A stretch of DNA of 64,000 bases, taken from the NCBI RefSeq assembly GCF_027487935.1, contig NZ_JAIYCP010000024.1:1-64000 (forward strand). Direction: 5' to 3'. Under the pieces are notes generated by a model that ran no database searches, was not told the origin of the DNA, and saw nothing but the letters and a program-made list of their open reading frames with translations. How positions within the stretch are numbered: position 1 is the stretch's first letter; the number at the start of each line of letters is the position of its first letter. Origin of the DNA: Brevundimonas sp. Lineage in GTDB: Bacteria; Pseudomonadota; Alphaproteobacteria; Caulobacterales; Caulobacteraceae. The position numbers and the translations under genes were made by a program. Of the stretch, positions 51,900 to 60,385 are shown piece by piece.

Positions 51900-52526
51900 T
51901 CAGCCGGCCGGGGTTCGCGCGGCCAGCAGCAGCGAGCGCAAAGTGTGCTCCATCACCCGTCGGGCCTCGACCACGGTCAGCTGCTGGTCGCGGCGCATGC
52001 CGATCCATGTCGGCCAGGACGAGGCCAGGACCATGGATCGCAGGAACAGCTCGCGATCGGCCTCGGCTGCGAGGCCGAGCGAGGTCGAGAAGACGGTGTT
52101 CAGATAGTTGCGGTGTGTGGCCTCATCCTCGCGCAGCATCCGGTCGATGACCGGATTCTGGGCCCGCATGGAGCGCGCGACGTCGCGGACGGGGCTGATA
52201 TACTCCCACATCCGGCCCAGTCTCTGCGCCACGGCCGTGATGAGCTCGGTTTCCGGCAGGTTGCTGATGTCCCGCCAATGAAACCGGGCGAAGACCTCAT
52301 CGCGCTGCAGCTGGGTTGCCGCGACGATCAGCTCATTGGTATCGGCGAAATGCCGGAAGACGGAGCGCCGGGACACATCGGCCCGGTCGGCGACGGCGTC
52401 CATCGTGGGCATCTGACGCGTTTCGCGAACCAGGTCGAGCAGGGCCCGGGCGACGGCCGAGCGGCTGCGCTGACTGCGGATACGCCGGCCGTCGACAACA
52501 GACAGATCGCCCGCGCGTTCCAGCAA
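51900..52526 (-). CDS. TetR family transcriptional regulator
   Basis: A 208-residue one-component regulator. The N-terminal helix-turn-helix spans about residues 20-65 (AVARALLDLVRE, MPTMDAVADRADVSRRSVFRHFADTNEL); the rest is an all-helical ligand domain that is not recognisable by sequence. It diverges from the SCP2-domain gene, its probable target. At the 3' end, shifting one frame after about 51917 would extend the protein with GRLTLAAALTHLALLSL to a stop near 51866, which looks like a natural helical C-terminus, so a recent frameshift is possible. Confidence 0.85.
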   Translation of the reverse strand: MLERAGDLSVVDGRRIRSQRSRSAVARALLDLVRETRQMPTMDAVADRADVSRRSVFRHFADTNELIVAATQLQRDEVFARFHWRDISNLPETELITAVAQRLGRMWEYISPVRDVARSMRAQNPVIDRMLREDEATHRNYLNTVFSTSLGLAAEADRELFLRSMVLASSWPTWIGMRRDQQLTVVEARRVMEHTLRSLLLAARTPAG

Positions 52527-52632
52527 ACCACTGCTCCAAATATTGACATCCGGAATGCCGAAATATTACGCATCCCGCGTGGCAATTCCAGCCACCCGGA
52601 CCTGATCTGTTTCCATACCGAAGGAACCTGAC
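52527..52632. promoter_or_regulatory. Divergent promoter region with imperfect inverted repeat
   Basis: The 106-bp gap between the TetR-type and SCP2-domain genes contains an AT-rich stretch at about 52536-52568 in which AAATATT appears on both sides of GACATCC-G-GAATGCC. The inner arms match at five of seven positions. This is a candidate site for the adjacent regulator, at low confidence. Confidence 0.35.
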
Positions 52633-52935
52633 ATGACGCTAGATGAAATCACCTCGGAGATCCGGGGCCGCGTCGCGGCCAGCGGTGGCATCAAGGGTAA
52701 GACGGTGAAGTTCCATTTCGGCGACGACGGTGCCATCCGGATCGACTCGAAGGGCGGCGAAGCGCTGGTCGACAATGAGGACAGCGCCGCCGATTGCACG
52801 GTCAAGATCTCGAAAGCCGACTTCCTCGAAATGGCTGCGGGCCGGTTGAACCCGACCGCCGCCTTCATGTCGGGCAAGATCAAGATCGAGGGCGACATGG
52901 GCCTGGCCATGCAGCTGGGCAATATCCTGAACTAG
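52633..52935 (+). CDS. SCP2 sterol-carrier domain protein
   Basis: A 100-residue stand-alone SCP2 domain: KGKTVKFHFGDDGAIRIDSKGGEALV, DCTVKISKADFLEMAAGRLNPTAAFMSGKIKIEGDMGLAMQLGNIL is the classic C-terminal strand-helix pattern. Such proteins bind fatty acyl chains, acyl-CoA or sterol-like ligands in a hydrophobic tunnel. AAGGA seven bases upstream supports the start. The divergent TetR-type gene and the downstream CoA-dependent catabolic genes suggest lipid or acyl-CoA handling. Confidence 0.92.
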   Translation: MTLDEITSEIRGRVAASGGIKGKTVKFHFGDDGAIRIDSKGGEALVDNEDSAADCTVKISKADFLEMAAGRLNPTAAFMSGKIKIEGDMGLAMQLGNILN

Positions 52936-53238
52936 AGAACAGACGGGCCGGTCGCTCACTCCGGGAGGCCGGCCCACACCTTGCGGCTCCCGATCAGGTC
53001 GAAGGTCAGCGGCCGGGACGGCCGGATCGTCCCCCCATCTCCGAACCGTTCGAAAATGCAAGCGATGACCGACTGTCGGGGTCCGGCAGACGCGGAAGGG
53101 CGGCTCGTACCTGAGTGCCGCTGAATGTTGCGCGCGCTACCGGCCCGCCGCTAGAACCGGACTGCCGCCCGAAACCTCGACCGGACACATCGGTTTTCGA
53201 TGTGCCGTGGCTCTGATTTCCAGCCTGGACGAAGCCCC
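52936..53238. promoter_or_regulatory. Intergenic region with a 7-bp hairpin before the GST gene
   Basis: About 300 bp without a gene. After the SCP2 stop there is a GGGCCGG...CCGGCCC hairpin (about 52948-52974) that may terminate that transcript. At 53186-53204, CACATCG-GTTTT-CGATGTG is an exact inverted repeat 35 bp upstream of the next start, suitable as an operator or attenuator-like element. Confidence 0.4.
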
Positions 53239-53940
53239 ATGATTTCGCTCTACACCGCGCCGACCCCGAACGGCTGGAAGGCCTCCGTTGCCCTTGAGGA
53301 ACTGGGCCTGCCCTATCGGGTGCATGCCATCGACCTGCTGTCGGGGGCGCAGCGGGCACCGGACTATCTGGCGATCAACCCCAATGGCCGTATCCCGGCC
53401 ATCGTCGATCATGAGGCCGATGATTTCGCGGTCTTCGAATCCGGCGCGATCCTGATCTACCTCGCCGAAAAGACCGGCCAGCTGATGCCCGTGGACGCCA
53501 AAGGGCGCAGTCGGGTGCTTCAGTGGCTGATGTTCCAGATGGGCGGGATCGGCCCGATGATGGGTCAGGCCAATGTCTTCCATCGCTATTTCCCCGAGAA
53601 GATCCAGGTCGTGATCGATCGTTACCAGGGCGAGAGCGGACGACTGTTCGGCGTCCTTGACCGGCAGCTGGCGGATCATGAATGGCTGGCCGGGGACTAT
53701 TCCATCGCCGACATCGCCAACTGGTGCTGGGTCCGGACCCACAAATGGTCGGGGGTGGACATCGGACCGTTCGAAAATCTCCAGCGCTGGGTCGCGGCCA
53801 TTGCGGCCCGTCCGGCGGCCCAGGCGGGCATCAAGGTGCCTTTCGACCTCGAGGCCATGATGGCGGCCACCCGCGGCGGTGCCGAGACCTTCGCCCGCGG
53901 GGGGCAGACCCTCGTCAACATGGGTGGGTCCAAGGATTGA
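53239..53940 (+). CDS. Glutathione S-transferase, nu-class (YfcG/YghU/Ure2-like)
   Basis: A 233-residue GST-fold protein. The thioredoxin-like N-terminal domain starts [23 protein letters not shown], has the cis-Pro region [11 protein letters not shown] and the glutathione-contact [15 protein letters not shown]; the C-terminal helical domain has [19 protein letters not shown] and the N-capping YSIADIANW. The TPNGWK N-terminus places it with the disulfide-bond oxidoreductase (YfcG-type) group, which binds glutathione without the usual Tyr/Ser. The ATG at 53239 begins directly at the first strand. Its role beside a catabolic cluster may be detoxification or a glutathione-dependent step. Confidence 0.9.
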   Translation: MISLYTAPTPNGWKASVALEELGLPYRVHAIDLLSGAQRAPDYLAINPNGRIPAIVDHEADDFAVFESGAILIYLAEKTGQLMPVDAKGRSRVLQWLMFQMGGIGPMMGQANVFHRYFPEKIQVVIDRYQGESGRLFGVLDRQLADHEWLAGDYSIADIANWCWVRTHKWSGVDIGPFENLQRWVAAIAARPAAQAGIKVPFDLEAMMAATRGGAETFARGGQTLVNMGGSKD

Positions 53941-54098
53941 CCGGCGTGTTTTCCGCGCTCTGACGCGAGGTTCGGCTCCTGCGGGGCGGTCGACCGTCAT
54001 GCCGCGCGGGTGGCGATCCTGTTCGAGGAGGCGCGCTGGACCTGTGCCGACCTCGGAAGCCGGGCCAACGCCATGCCGCCCGGGCGCTGGACAGAAGG

Positions 54099-55301
54099 TC
54101 AGACGCGTTCGAGCGCGAGGGCGACGCCCTGTCCCACGCCCACGCACAGGGTGCAAAGCGCACGCCGGCCGCCGGTGGCTTCCAGGGCGTGGGCCGCGGT
54201 CAGGGCCAGACGGGCACCGCTGGCGCCCAGGGGATGCCCCAGCGCGATCGCGCCGCCGTGCGGGTTCACATGGGGCGCGTCATCGTCCAGACCCAGCTGC
54301 CGCAGGACCGCGAGGGCCTGGCTTGCAAAGGCTTCATTCAACTCGATGACATCGAAGTCGGCGATCTCCAGCCCGAGCCTGTCCATCAGCTTGCGGGTTG
54401 CCGGCACCGGCCCGATGCCCATGACGGCAGGATCGACGCCTGCGGTCGCCATGCCCAGGATGCGGGCGCGCGGAACGAGGCCATGCCTGACAGCCTCGGC
54501 TTCCGAGGCGATGATCAGGGCCGCGGCCCCGTCATTGACGCCCGATGAATTCCCGGCCGTGACTGAGCCACCCTCGCGAAAGGGAGCCCGGAGCCTTGCA
54601 AGGCCCTCCAGCGTCGTGTCCGCGCGTGGGTGCTCATCTTCGCCGAAAGGCCGGGTTCGGCCCTTCGCATCGGCGACCTCCATGCCGATGATCTCCTCCG
54701 CAAAAAAGGCCTTCGAATTTGCCGCCCGCTGCTGGCTTCTCAGGGCAAAGGCGTCCTGCTCCTCGCGGCTGATCTGGTAGCGAGTGGCGACATTCTCGGC
54801 CGTCTCCGGCATGGAATCGACGCCATGGGCGGCGCGCATGGCCGGATTGATGAAGCGCCAGCCGATCGTGGTGTCGTGAATCTCGGCCGTCCGCTGAAAG
54901 GCGCTTTCGGCCTTGGCCATGACGAGGGGAGCCCGCGTCATGGACTCGACGCCTCCGGCGATTGCGAAGCCGATCTCTCCGGCGCGGATGGCCCGCGCGG
55001 CCGACCCGACGGCGTCGAGCCCCGAGGCACAGAGACGGTTGATGGTGGTGCCCGGAACCGAGGTCGGGAGACCCGCCAGCAGGGCGGCCATCCGGGCGAC
55101 ATTCCGGTTATCCTCGCCGGCCTGGTTGGCGCAGCCGAGGAAGACCTCGTCCAGCAGTGACCAGTCCACCGAGGGGTTTCGTTCCACCAGTGCCTTGATC
55201 GGAGTCGTCGCCAGATCGTCAGCCCGCGTAAACGCCAGGGCCCCGCCGAAGCGGCCGATGGGTGTACGGACGGCGTCGCAGATGTAGGCTTGGGTGCTCA
55301 T
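54099..55301 (-). CDS. pcaF: 3-oxoadipyl-CoA thiolase
   Basis: Cleaves 3-oxoadipyl-CoA to succinyl-CoA and acetyl-CoA, the last step of the beta-ketoadipate and phenylacetate routes. The 400-residue protein is a canonical thiolase with nucleophile Cys91 in NRLCASGLDAVG, NEAFASQ, GHPLGASGAR with the catalytic His, and CVGVGQG with the second Cys. The N-terminal ICDAVRTPIGRFGGALA and GCANQAGEDNRNVARMAALLAGLP are diagnostic of the PcaF/PaaJ group. It diverges from a GST-type gene; an exact 14-bp palindrome lies 50 bp upstream of its start. Confidence 0.92.
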   Translation of the reverse strand: MSTQAYICDAVRTPIGRFGGALAFTRADDLATTPIKALVERNPSVDWSLLDEVFLGCANQAGEDNRNVARMAALLAGLPTSVPGTTINRLCASGLDAVGSAARAIRAGEIGFAIAGGVESMTRAPLVMAKAESAFQRTAEIHDTTIGWRFINPAMRAAHGVDSMPETAENVATRYQISREEQDAFALRSQQRAANSKAFFAEEIIGMEVADAKGRTRPFGEDEHPRADTTLEGLARLRAPFREGGSVTAGNSSGVNDGAAALIIASEAEAVRHGLVPRARILGMATAGVDPAVMGIGPVPATRKLMDRLGLEIADFDVIELNEAFASQALAVLRQLGLDDDAPHVNPHGGAIALGHPLGASGARLALTAAHALEATGGRRALCTLCVGVGQGVALALERV

Positions 55302-55350
55302 GGTCCAGTCTTTGTCCTTGTCCCGGCGGTCATCTAGCAGCAAAAGGGCA

Positions 55351-55364
55351 AAAGACTAGTCTTT
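55351..55364. promoter_or_regulatory. Palindromic operator candidate between pcaF and GST genes
   Basis: AAAGACTAGTCTTT is an exact 14-bp palindrome, further flanked by GGCA and GCC. It lies 50 bp upstream of pcaF and 24 bp upstream of the rightward GST-type gene. A site with 12 of 14 identical bases occurs in front of the GntR gene and the DUF35 gene at 59895. It is therefore the best candidate for the GntR/UTRA regulator's operator. Confidence 0.6.
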
Positions 55365-55387
55365 GCCTTGGGGTGGGAGTTGGCATC

Positions 55388-55996
55388 ATGATTCTGCATT
55401 GGTCACCGAAGTCACCTTTCGTCCGCAAGGTCATGGTGGCCGCCCATGAGAAGGGGCTGACAAACAGGCTGGCGCTGGTTCGCAATCCGGTCGCAATGAC
55501 CGCGCCCAATGCGGAGCTGATGCGGGCCAACCCGCTCAGCAAATTGCCGACCCTGGAGCTGCCCGAAGGAATCGTCCTGCAGGACTCGGGCGTCATCTGT
55601 GCCTATCTCGATGCGCTTGAGGGCCCGCCGATCCTGTTTCCCGTGGCCGGAGAGGCCTTCTGGCAGGTCCATGCGCGGCATTCCCTCGTGACCGGACTGC
55701 TCGATGTGCTGATCCTCCTGCGAAACGAACGCGAGCGCCCCGACGGTGCCCGTTCCCAACCTCACATCGATGCGTTCGACGTCAAGAAGGCCGCCGCGCT
55801 GAGGGAGATCGCTTCCTGGGCGCTTGAGCCCTGCGGTCAGACCATCGACATCGTCCAGATCACCACCGGATGCCTGCTCGGCTATCTGGACTTCCGCTTC
55901 GCAGACGAGGACTGGCGCGGTGCCCACCCGGCGCTGGCGCAGTGGTATGAGACCTTCGCCTCCCGACCCTCGGCGATCGCGACCATGCCGTCATGA
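55388..55996 (+). CDS. Glutathione S-transferase family protein
   Basis: A 202-residue GST-fold protein: ILHWSPKSPFVRKVMVAAHEKGL at the N-terminus, NPLSKLPTLELPEGIVLQDSGVICAYLDAL as the glutathione-binding beta-beta-alpha part, and a helical C-terminal domain ending with WYETFASRPS. The SPKSPFVRKV start is typical of a bacterial beta/theta-like branch often linked to aromatic catabolism (isomerase or maleylacetoacetate-type reactions), but the reaction is not assignable. GGGAG about ten bases upstream fixes the start; the stop overlaps the amidohydrolase start (ATGA), so both are co-translated. Confidence 0.87.
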   Translation: MILHWSPKSPFVRKVMVAAHEKGLTNRLALVRNPVAMTAPNAELMRANPLSKLPTLELPEGIVLQDSGVICAYLDALEGPPILFPVAGEAFWQVHARHSLVTGLLDVLILLRNERERPDGARSQPHIDAFDVKKAAALREIASWALEPCGQTIDIVQITTGCLLGYLDFRFADEDWRGAHPALAQWYETFASRPSAIATMPS

Positions 55997-56898
55997 TCCT
56001 TGACCCCATCCCCGGCCGGCCGGTGAGTTCACCGCAGGAGCCGCTGCCTGAAGGGGCGTGCGACTCCCATACCCACATATTCGGCCCGTTCGACCGGTTC
56101 CCGCTGGTCCATCCGCCGGCCTTCCCCGCGCCGCTGGCACCGGTCGCGGCGCACCGGGCCTACTGGGCGCAGTCGGGGCTGGACCGCGCCCTTCTGGTCC
56201 AGCCCGCCCATTACGGGTTCGATCACTCAGCCCTGGTGGACGCGCTTGCCGCCTGCCCGAATACGCGCGGGGTCGCCCTCGCCGATGGCAGCGCAAGCCC
56301 GTCCGTCCTCGAGGCCCTGGCCGGCGCAGGGGTCGTGGCCCTCCGGTTTTCCGACTTCCCGGCCCCGGGCGGCGGTGTCCGACCGGGCAGTGTCAGCCTC
56401 TCCCACCTGCAAGCGCTTGCGCCGGTCATGCGCGAGCTCGGACTGCACGCCCAGATCTGGGCACCCGCTGAAACGATCGTGGAGCGGCTGCCGGAACTGC
56501 GCGCGATCAACATACCGGTTGTTCTGGATCACATGGGCATGCCGGATCCGGCGAAGGGCGTCGCCGATGCGGCGTTTCAACAGCTGCTGCAGGCGGCGGC
56601 CGACGGCACCATCTGGGTGAAGCTCTCGGTCTGCCGCGTATCGCAACAGGGACCGGACTATGATGACGCCGCGCCGTTCCATCGTGCGTTGGTGGCCGCC
56701 GCGCCGGACCGCCTGCTCTGGGCGTCGGACTGGCCCTTCATCCGCATGGACAACGGGGGCCCCGATGTGGGGCTGCTTCTGGACCGGTTCACGGCCTGGC
56801 TGGACGGAGACAGCGGCCTGCGGCAACGAATTCTGGTGGACAATCCGGAAGCGCTATTCGGCTTTGACCGCGCCAAAAAAGCTAATAAGCTAGCCTAA
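55993..56898 (+). CDS. Amidohydrolase family protein (2-pyrone-4,6-dicarboxylate hydrolase-like)
   Basis: A 301-residue TIM-barrel metal hydrolase of the amidohydrolase 2 family. It shows CDSHTHIFGPFDRFPL (metal-binding HxH), VQPAHYGFDHSALVDAL, LDHMGMPDP (His) and LLWASDWPF (Asp). The short form and GPFDRFP block match the LigI (PDC hydrolase)-like group that opens lactone rings of dicarboxylate pyrones or related molecules in aromatic acid breakdown. The exact substrate is unknown. It overlaps the GST gene by four bases and precedes the MFS importer by 50 bp. Confidence 0.87.
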   Translation: MILDPIPGRPVSSPQEPLPEGACDSHTHIFGPFDRFPLVHPPAFPAPLAPVAAHRAYWAQSGLDRALLVQPAHYGFDHSALVDALAACPNTRGVALADGSASPSVLEALAGAGVVALRFSDFPAPGGGVRPGSVSLSHLQALAPVMRELGLHAQIWAPAETIVERLPELRAINIPVVLDHMGMPDPAKGVADAAFQQLLQAAADGTIWVKLSVCRVSQQGPDYDDAAPFHRALVAAAPDRLLWASDWPFIRMDNGGPDVGLLLDRFTAWLDGDSGLRQRILVDNPEALFGFDRAKKANKLA

Positions 56899-56947
56899 AG
56901 AAAACAATGTCTGACGCAGGCGCGCGTCACCTGGGCGAGGGAATCGA

Positions 56948-58261
56948 ATGGCCGCAGCACACGCACCGGGGACGCCCGCAGCCGAACTGGACGAAACCTA
57001 TCGCATCGTCTCGCGCCGACTGATCCCCTTCCTGATCGTCTGCTACATCATGGCCTACATCGACCGGTCGAACATCGGGATCGCCAAGCTCGGCTTCATG
57101 GACACGCTCGGCTTTTCCGAAGCCGTCTACGGTCTTGCGGGCGGGCTCTTCTATCTCGGCTACAGTCTGTTCGAGGTGCCCAGCAATCTCTGGATGAAGC
57201 GTATCGGGGCCCGGCTGACCATCGCCCGGATCATGTTCCTGTGGAGCCTGTTCTCGGCCATGACCGCCTTCATGCTGGTCCCCTGGCATTTCTACACACT
57301 GCGGTTCCTGCTGGGGGTCGCCGAGGCCGGCTTCTTCCCCGGGGTTCTGCTCTATCTCAGCTACTGGGCCCCGGCCGCCCGCCGGGCGCGCATGACGGCC
57401 CAGTTCATGGCGGCCATGGCGCTGGCCGGGATCATCGCCAATCCGCTGGGCGGGGTCATCATGACCAGTATGGAAGGCGTCGCCGGGCTTCATGGCTGGC
57501 AGTGGCTGTTCCTCATCGAGGGCCTTCCGGGCTGCGCCCTGGCCGTGGTGGCCTTCTTCTACCTCACCAACAAACCGTCCGAGGCGAAATGGCTGACGGA
57601 CCGACAGAAGACGCTGCTGGCGGAAGATCTCGAACGGGAAGCCGTCGTGACCGGGGTGCAGAAGCACGGCCGCTTCGTCGACGCCATCAAGGATCCGCGC
57701 TTCTTCAGTCTCGCCATCATGGCTGCAGCCATGATTTCCGGCCTGGCCGGTCTCGCCCTGTGGATCCCGACCATCATCCGGGAGTCCGGGATCAAGGACA
57801 TGGTGACGGTGGGCTTGCTCTCGGCGCTGCCCTATGTGTTCGGCGTCGTGGCCCAGCAGATGATCGCCCGCAGCTCTGATCGTCGGCAGGAGCGGCGGTG
57901 GCATGCGGCGGCACCCGCCCTGTTCGGTGCCCTGTCCTGGCTCTGTCTGCCTCTGGCCCAGGGCAATGTGGTCCTGTCGGTCATGGCGGTCTGTGGCATA
58001 GGCATCGGCATGTTCGGCGCGACCGGGCCGTTCTGGAGCCTGCCGGCGACCTATCTGAAGGGTACGGCCGCTGCCGGCGGCATTGCCATCATCACGACCT
58101 GCGGGGCCGCTGCCGGCTTCGTCAGCCCGATCATTGTCGGCTGGTTGATCGACCATACCGGCTCAATGGCCTCGGCCCAGATCTATTTCGGCAGCCTGCT
58201 GGCCTTCGGCGCGACCCTGCTGGTGGTGCTTGCGGGAGCCAAACCCAAGCCGGCCGCATGA
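56948..58261 (+). CDS. MFS transporter, anion:cation symporter (ACS) family
   Basis: A 437-residue importer with 12 predicted membrane helices. The N-terminus (RRLIPFLIVCYIMAYIDRSNIGIAKLGFM), GGLFYLGYSLFEVPSNLWMKRIGAR and FLLGVAEAGFFPGVLLYLSYW are diagnostic of the ACS family that takes up organic anions such as tartrate, phthalate or 4-hydroxyphenylacetate. GAGGGAATCGA precedes the start. Its stop overlaps the enoyl-CoA hydratase start, so import and degradation are coupled. The substrate is presumably the acid degraded by this cluster. Confidence 0.92.
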   Translation: MAAAHAPGTPAAELDETYRIVSRRLIPFLIVCYIMAYIDRSNIGIAKLGFMDTLGFSEAVYGLAGGLFYLGYSLFEVPSNLWMKRIGARLTIARIMFLWSLFSAMTAFMLVPWHFYTLRFLLGVAEAGFFPGVLLYLSYWAPAARRARMTAQFMAAMALAGIIANPLGGVIMTSMEGVAGLHGWQWLFLIEGLPGCALAVVAFFYLTNKPSEAKWLTDRQKTLLAEDLEREAVVTGVQKHGRFVDAIKDPRFFSLAIMAAAMISGLAGLALWIPTIIRESGIKDMVTVGLLSALPYVFGVVAQQMIARSSDRRQERRWHAAAPALFGALSWLCLPLAQGNVVLSVMAVCGIGIGMFGATGPFWSLPATYLKGTAAAGGIAIITTCGAAAGFVSPIIVGWLIDHTGSMASAQIYFGSLLAFGATLLVVLAGAKPKPAA

Positions 58262-59052
58262 CCGGGCTTTCAGACAAGGCTGACGACCTCGTCCTGTTCC
58301 GCGTTCTGGATGGCGGGGTGGCGCTGATCAGCATCAACCGGCCCGAGCGTCTGAACGCCCTGAACATGGCGGTGAAGACCGGGCTCCAGGCCGCGATCGA
58401 ACGGGCGGATGCAGATCCCGCCGTCGCGGCCCTGGTGCTCACGGGCGGCGCGAAAGCCTTTGTGGCGGGGACCGACATCTCCGAAATGCGGGACATGACC
58501 CCGGAGCGGCATGCCGAACTGGGCACAAACGAGGTCTTCCTCGCCCTGCGCGCCTGCACCAAGCCGGTGATCGCCGCTGTGGAGGGCTATGCGCTGGGCG
58601 GTGGCTGTGAGCTGGCGTTGAACGCGGACATCATCATCGCGGGGGAGGGCGCGCGCTTCGGCCAGCCGGAAATCCGCGTCGGCATCATGCCGGGTGCCGG
58701 CGGAACCCAGCTCCTGTTGCGCGCGGTCGGACGATACAGGGCGATGAAACTCTGCCTGACCGGGGATCAGATTTCGGCCGAGGAGGCCGAGCAATACGGT
58801 CTCGTGTCGGAGAGGGTGCCGACGGGTGAGGCGACCGACCGGGCGATCGCCCTGGGCCGGCAGATCGCCACCATGCCGCCCCTGGCCGTAAAGGCCATCA
58901 AGTCAGTCATCAGGTTCGGCTCGGATAACGGGCTGGACGCCAGTCTCGCCGAAGAGCGCAGGCTGTTCACGAGCCTGTTCGCGACGGCTGACCAGAAGGA
59001 AGGCATGACTGCCTTTATGGAGAAACGTCCGCCCGTCTATCGCGGCGGCTGA
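58258..59052 (+). CDS. Enoyl-CoA hydratase/isomerase
   Basis: A 264-residue crotonase-fold protein that hydrates trans-2-enoyl-CoA. It has INRPERLNALN, the oxyanion-hole AFVAGTDISEM and EGYALGGGCELALNAD, then GQPEIRVGIMPGAGGTQLL, in which the first Glu sits in GGGCE(L) and the second catalytic acidic position is in PGAGG rather than the Glu-bearing PxxGG(T/S) of short-chain hydratases' usual context. It resembles PaaF-like enzymes of ring-derived acyl-CoA breakdown. It overlaps the MFS gene (ATGA) and converges with the GntR gene one base away. Confidence 0.88.
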   Translation: MTGLSDKADDLVLFRVLDGGVALISINRPERLNALNMAVKTGLQAAIERADADPAVAALVLTGGAKAFVAGTDISEMRDMTPERHAELGTNEVFLALRACTKPVIAAVEGYALGGGCELALNADIIIAGEGARFGQPEIRVGIMPGAGGTQLLLRAVGRYRAMKLCLTGDQISAEEAEQYGLVSERVPTGEATDRAIALGRQIATMPPLAVKAIKSVIRFGSDNGLDASLAEERRLFTSLFATADQKEGMTAFMEKRPPVYRGG

Positions 59053-59053
59053 C

Positions 59054-59794
59054 CTATTTCAGCCGGATGTCGACCCGTACGACATCGCCGCGGTAGATCC
59101 CGTTTGAGACCAGGACGAGACGGCCGCGCTGGTCGACAGCCGAGCGCGTCACATGGCAGATCGGTGCGTTCAGCGGCAGGCCAAGCAACTGTGCGGTCTC
59201 GATATCGGCGGTTCCGATCGTGAGGGTCTGCTGGGCCTCGGCGATCTTCACACCCGCCACACCGGACACGAGCCGGAGGGCGGTTTTTGTCCTCAGATCG
59301 GCATCACTGAGCTTGGAAGCGACCCGCTCATCAACATAGATGTCGGCCAGAAGGAAGGCCTGGCCGTTCATCGAGTGCCGTCGCCGCAAACGGCGATAGG
59401 TCTGGCCGGCCTGGCCGATGGCGTGATGAACCAGCGGCGCGCCGCCCTTTTCATCGACCAGGACCTCGATCTCCGCACCTTCGCGTGAACTCAGCAGGCC
59501 CTGCCAGTCGGTTTCCACGCCGCACCAGAGCAGGTCCTGGGGGCGACGTTTTACGAAGGTCCCCTTGGCCCGGAAACGCTCGATCAGACCCTCTGCCTCG
59601 ACGAGTCCGAGGGCCTGGCGAATGGTCGCCCGCGCCACGCCGCACTCCAGGGCCAATTCGTCGACCGTCGGAGTCTGCTGACCGACCGGCCACTGGCCGG
59701 ACTCAATTCGGCGACGGAAAAGGGTAGCAAGCTGGATATACCGGGAGACTGCGCTGCGCCCGAGCCCGGCGTCGCCCTCGTTCAATTCAATCAT
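59054..59794 (-). CDS. GntR/HutC-family (UTRA) transcriptional regulator
   Basis: A 246-residue regulator with an N-terminal GntR winged helix (about 15-80: YIQLATLFRRRIESGQWPVGQQTPTVDELALECGVARATIRQALGLVEAEGLIERFRAKGTFV) and a C-terminal UTRA effector domain (about 100-240). Such proteins usually repress and release on binding a pathway intermediate. It diverges from the DUF35/thiolase operon across about 150 bp; a palindromic site in that gap recurs before pcaF, so both operons are likely targets. No link to the hut genes is implied beyond family. Confidence 0.9.
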   Translation of the reverse strand: MIELNEGDAGLGRSAVSRYIQLATLFRRRIESGQWPVGQQTPTVDELALECGVARATIRQALGLVEAEGLIERFRAKGTFVKRRPQDLLWCGVETDWQGLLSSREGAEIEVLVDEKGGAPLVHHAIGQAGQTYRRLRRRHSMNGQAFLLADIYVDERVASKLSDADLRTKTALRLVSGVAGVKIAEAQQTLTIGTADIETAQLLGLPLNAPICHVTRSAVDQRGRLVLVSNGIYRGDVVRVDIRLK

Positions 59795-59894
59795 CAGACT
59801 CCTATACTGCCGCTCTTCGAAATCCTCAACGCGTGCATTGTTCGACCGTTGAGAGTCGACTTGACCCCGCGCGATCTCCGCGCCAGAAAGGACA

Positions 59895-59916
59895 GAAGAT
59901 TAGTCTTTTTGACTAA
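59895..59916. promoter_or_regulatory. Palindromic operator candidate before the DUF35 gene
   Basis: GAAGATTAGTCTTT (59895-59908) matches 12 of 14 positions of the palindrome before pcaF. It also forms a second inverted repeat, TTAGTC-TTTTT-GACTAA (59900-59916). The site is 32 bp upstream of the rightward DUF35 gene and about 100 bp from the GntR start. Confidence 0.6.
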
Positions 59917-59947
59917 CCTCAATGTTGGATCGGCGGGAAGAGCGGAA

Positions 59948-60376
59948 ATGACGGATTCGGCGCCGCGGCGGTCGTTGCGCGAGGGGTTGCTTTGGGGCGA
60001 CCTCGAGGACATGGAGCGCACAACCCTGTGCGGCACGCTCTGTCGATCATGCGGGGAAACGACGCTCGGCGCCAACAGCATCTGCCCGGCCTGCGGCGGC
60101 GACGCGGTGGAGCACAAGCCCCTGAGCCGGGAAGGGGTGCTGTGGACCTATACGATGGTCCGCCATCGTCCGCCCGGCAACTACCAGATGCCCGAGCCCT
60201 TCAAGCCCTTTGCCATGGGGCTGGTGGATCTCCCGGACGGCCTGAAGGTCCTGTCCCGCGTTGAGGTCGAGCCGGATGCCATCACGATCGGCATGCCGCT
60301 GAGGTTCCACCCCTTCGTGCTCCGGCGGGACGAAGCGGGAGCTGAAGTGGTCGCCTTCGATTTTCAAGCCGCCTGA
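59948..60376 (+). CDS. DUF35 zinc-ribbon OB-fold protein (thiolase partner)
   Basis: A 142-residue protein with an N-terminal helix, a rubredoxin-like zinc ribbon (CRSC and CPAC, about residues 33-50) and an OB-fold (GVLWTYTMVRHRPPGNYQMPEPFKPFAMGLVDLPDGLKVLSRV). DUF35 proteins form complexes with thiolase-like subunits and help bind acyl-CoA, as in ChsH2-Ltp2 and BbsA-BbsB. The following gene encodes a thiolase-like protein nine bases away, so the two very probably form one enzyme. The start at 59948 is chosen since the longer frame crosses the putative operator. Confidence 0.9.
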   Translation: MTDSAPRRSLREGLLWGDLEDMERTTLCGTLCRSCGETTLGANSICPACGGDAVEHKPLSREGVLWTYTMVRHRPPGNYQMPEPFKPFAMGLVDLPDGLKVLSRVEVEPDAITIGMPLRFHPFVLRRDEAGAEVVAFDFQAA

Positions 60377-60385
60377 GATCCGACC

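Noticed and set aside
59054..59794. HutC repressor of the hut genes
   Set aside because: The family is shared, but the gene is 38 kb from hut and its probable operator is in the catabolic cluster; I saw no matching site near hutU or hutG.
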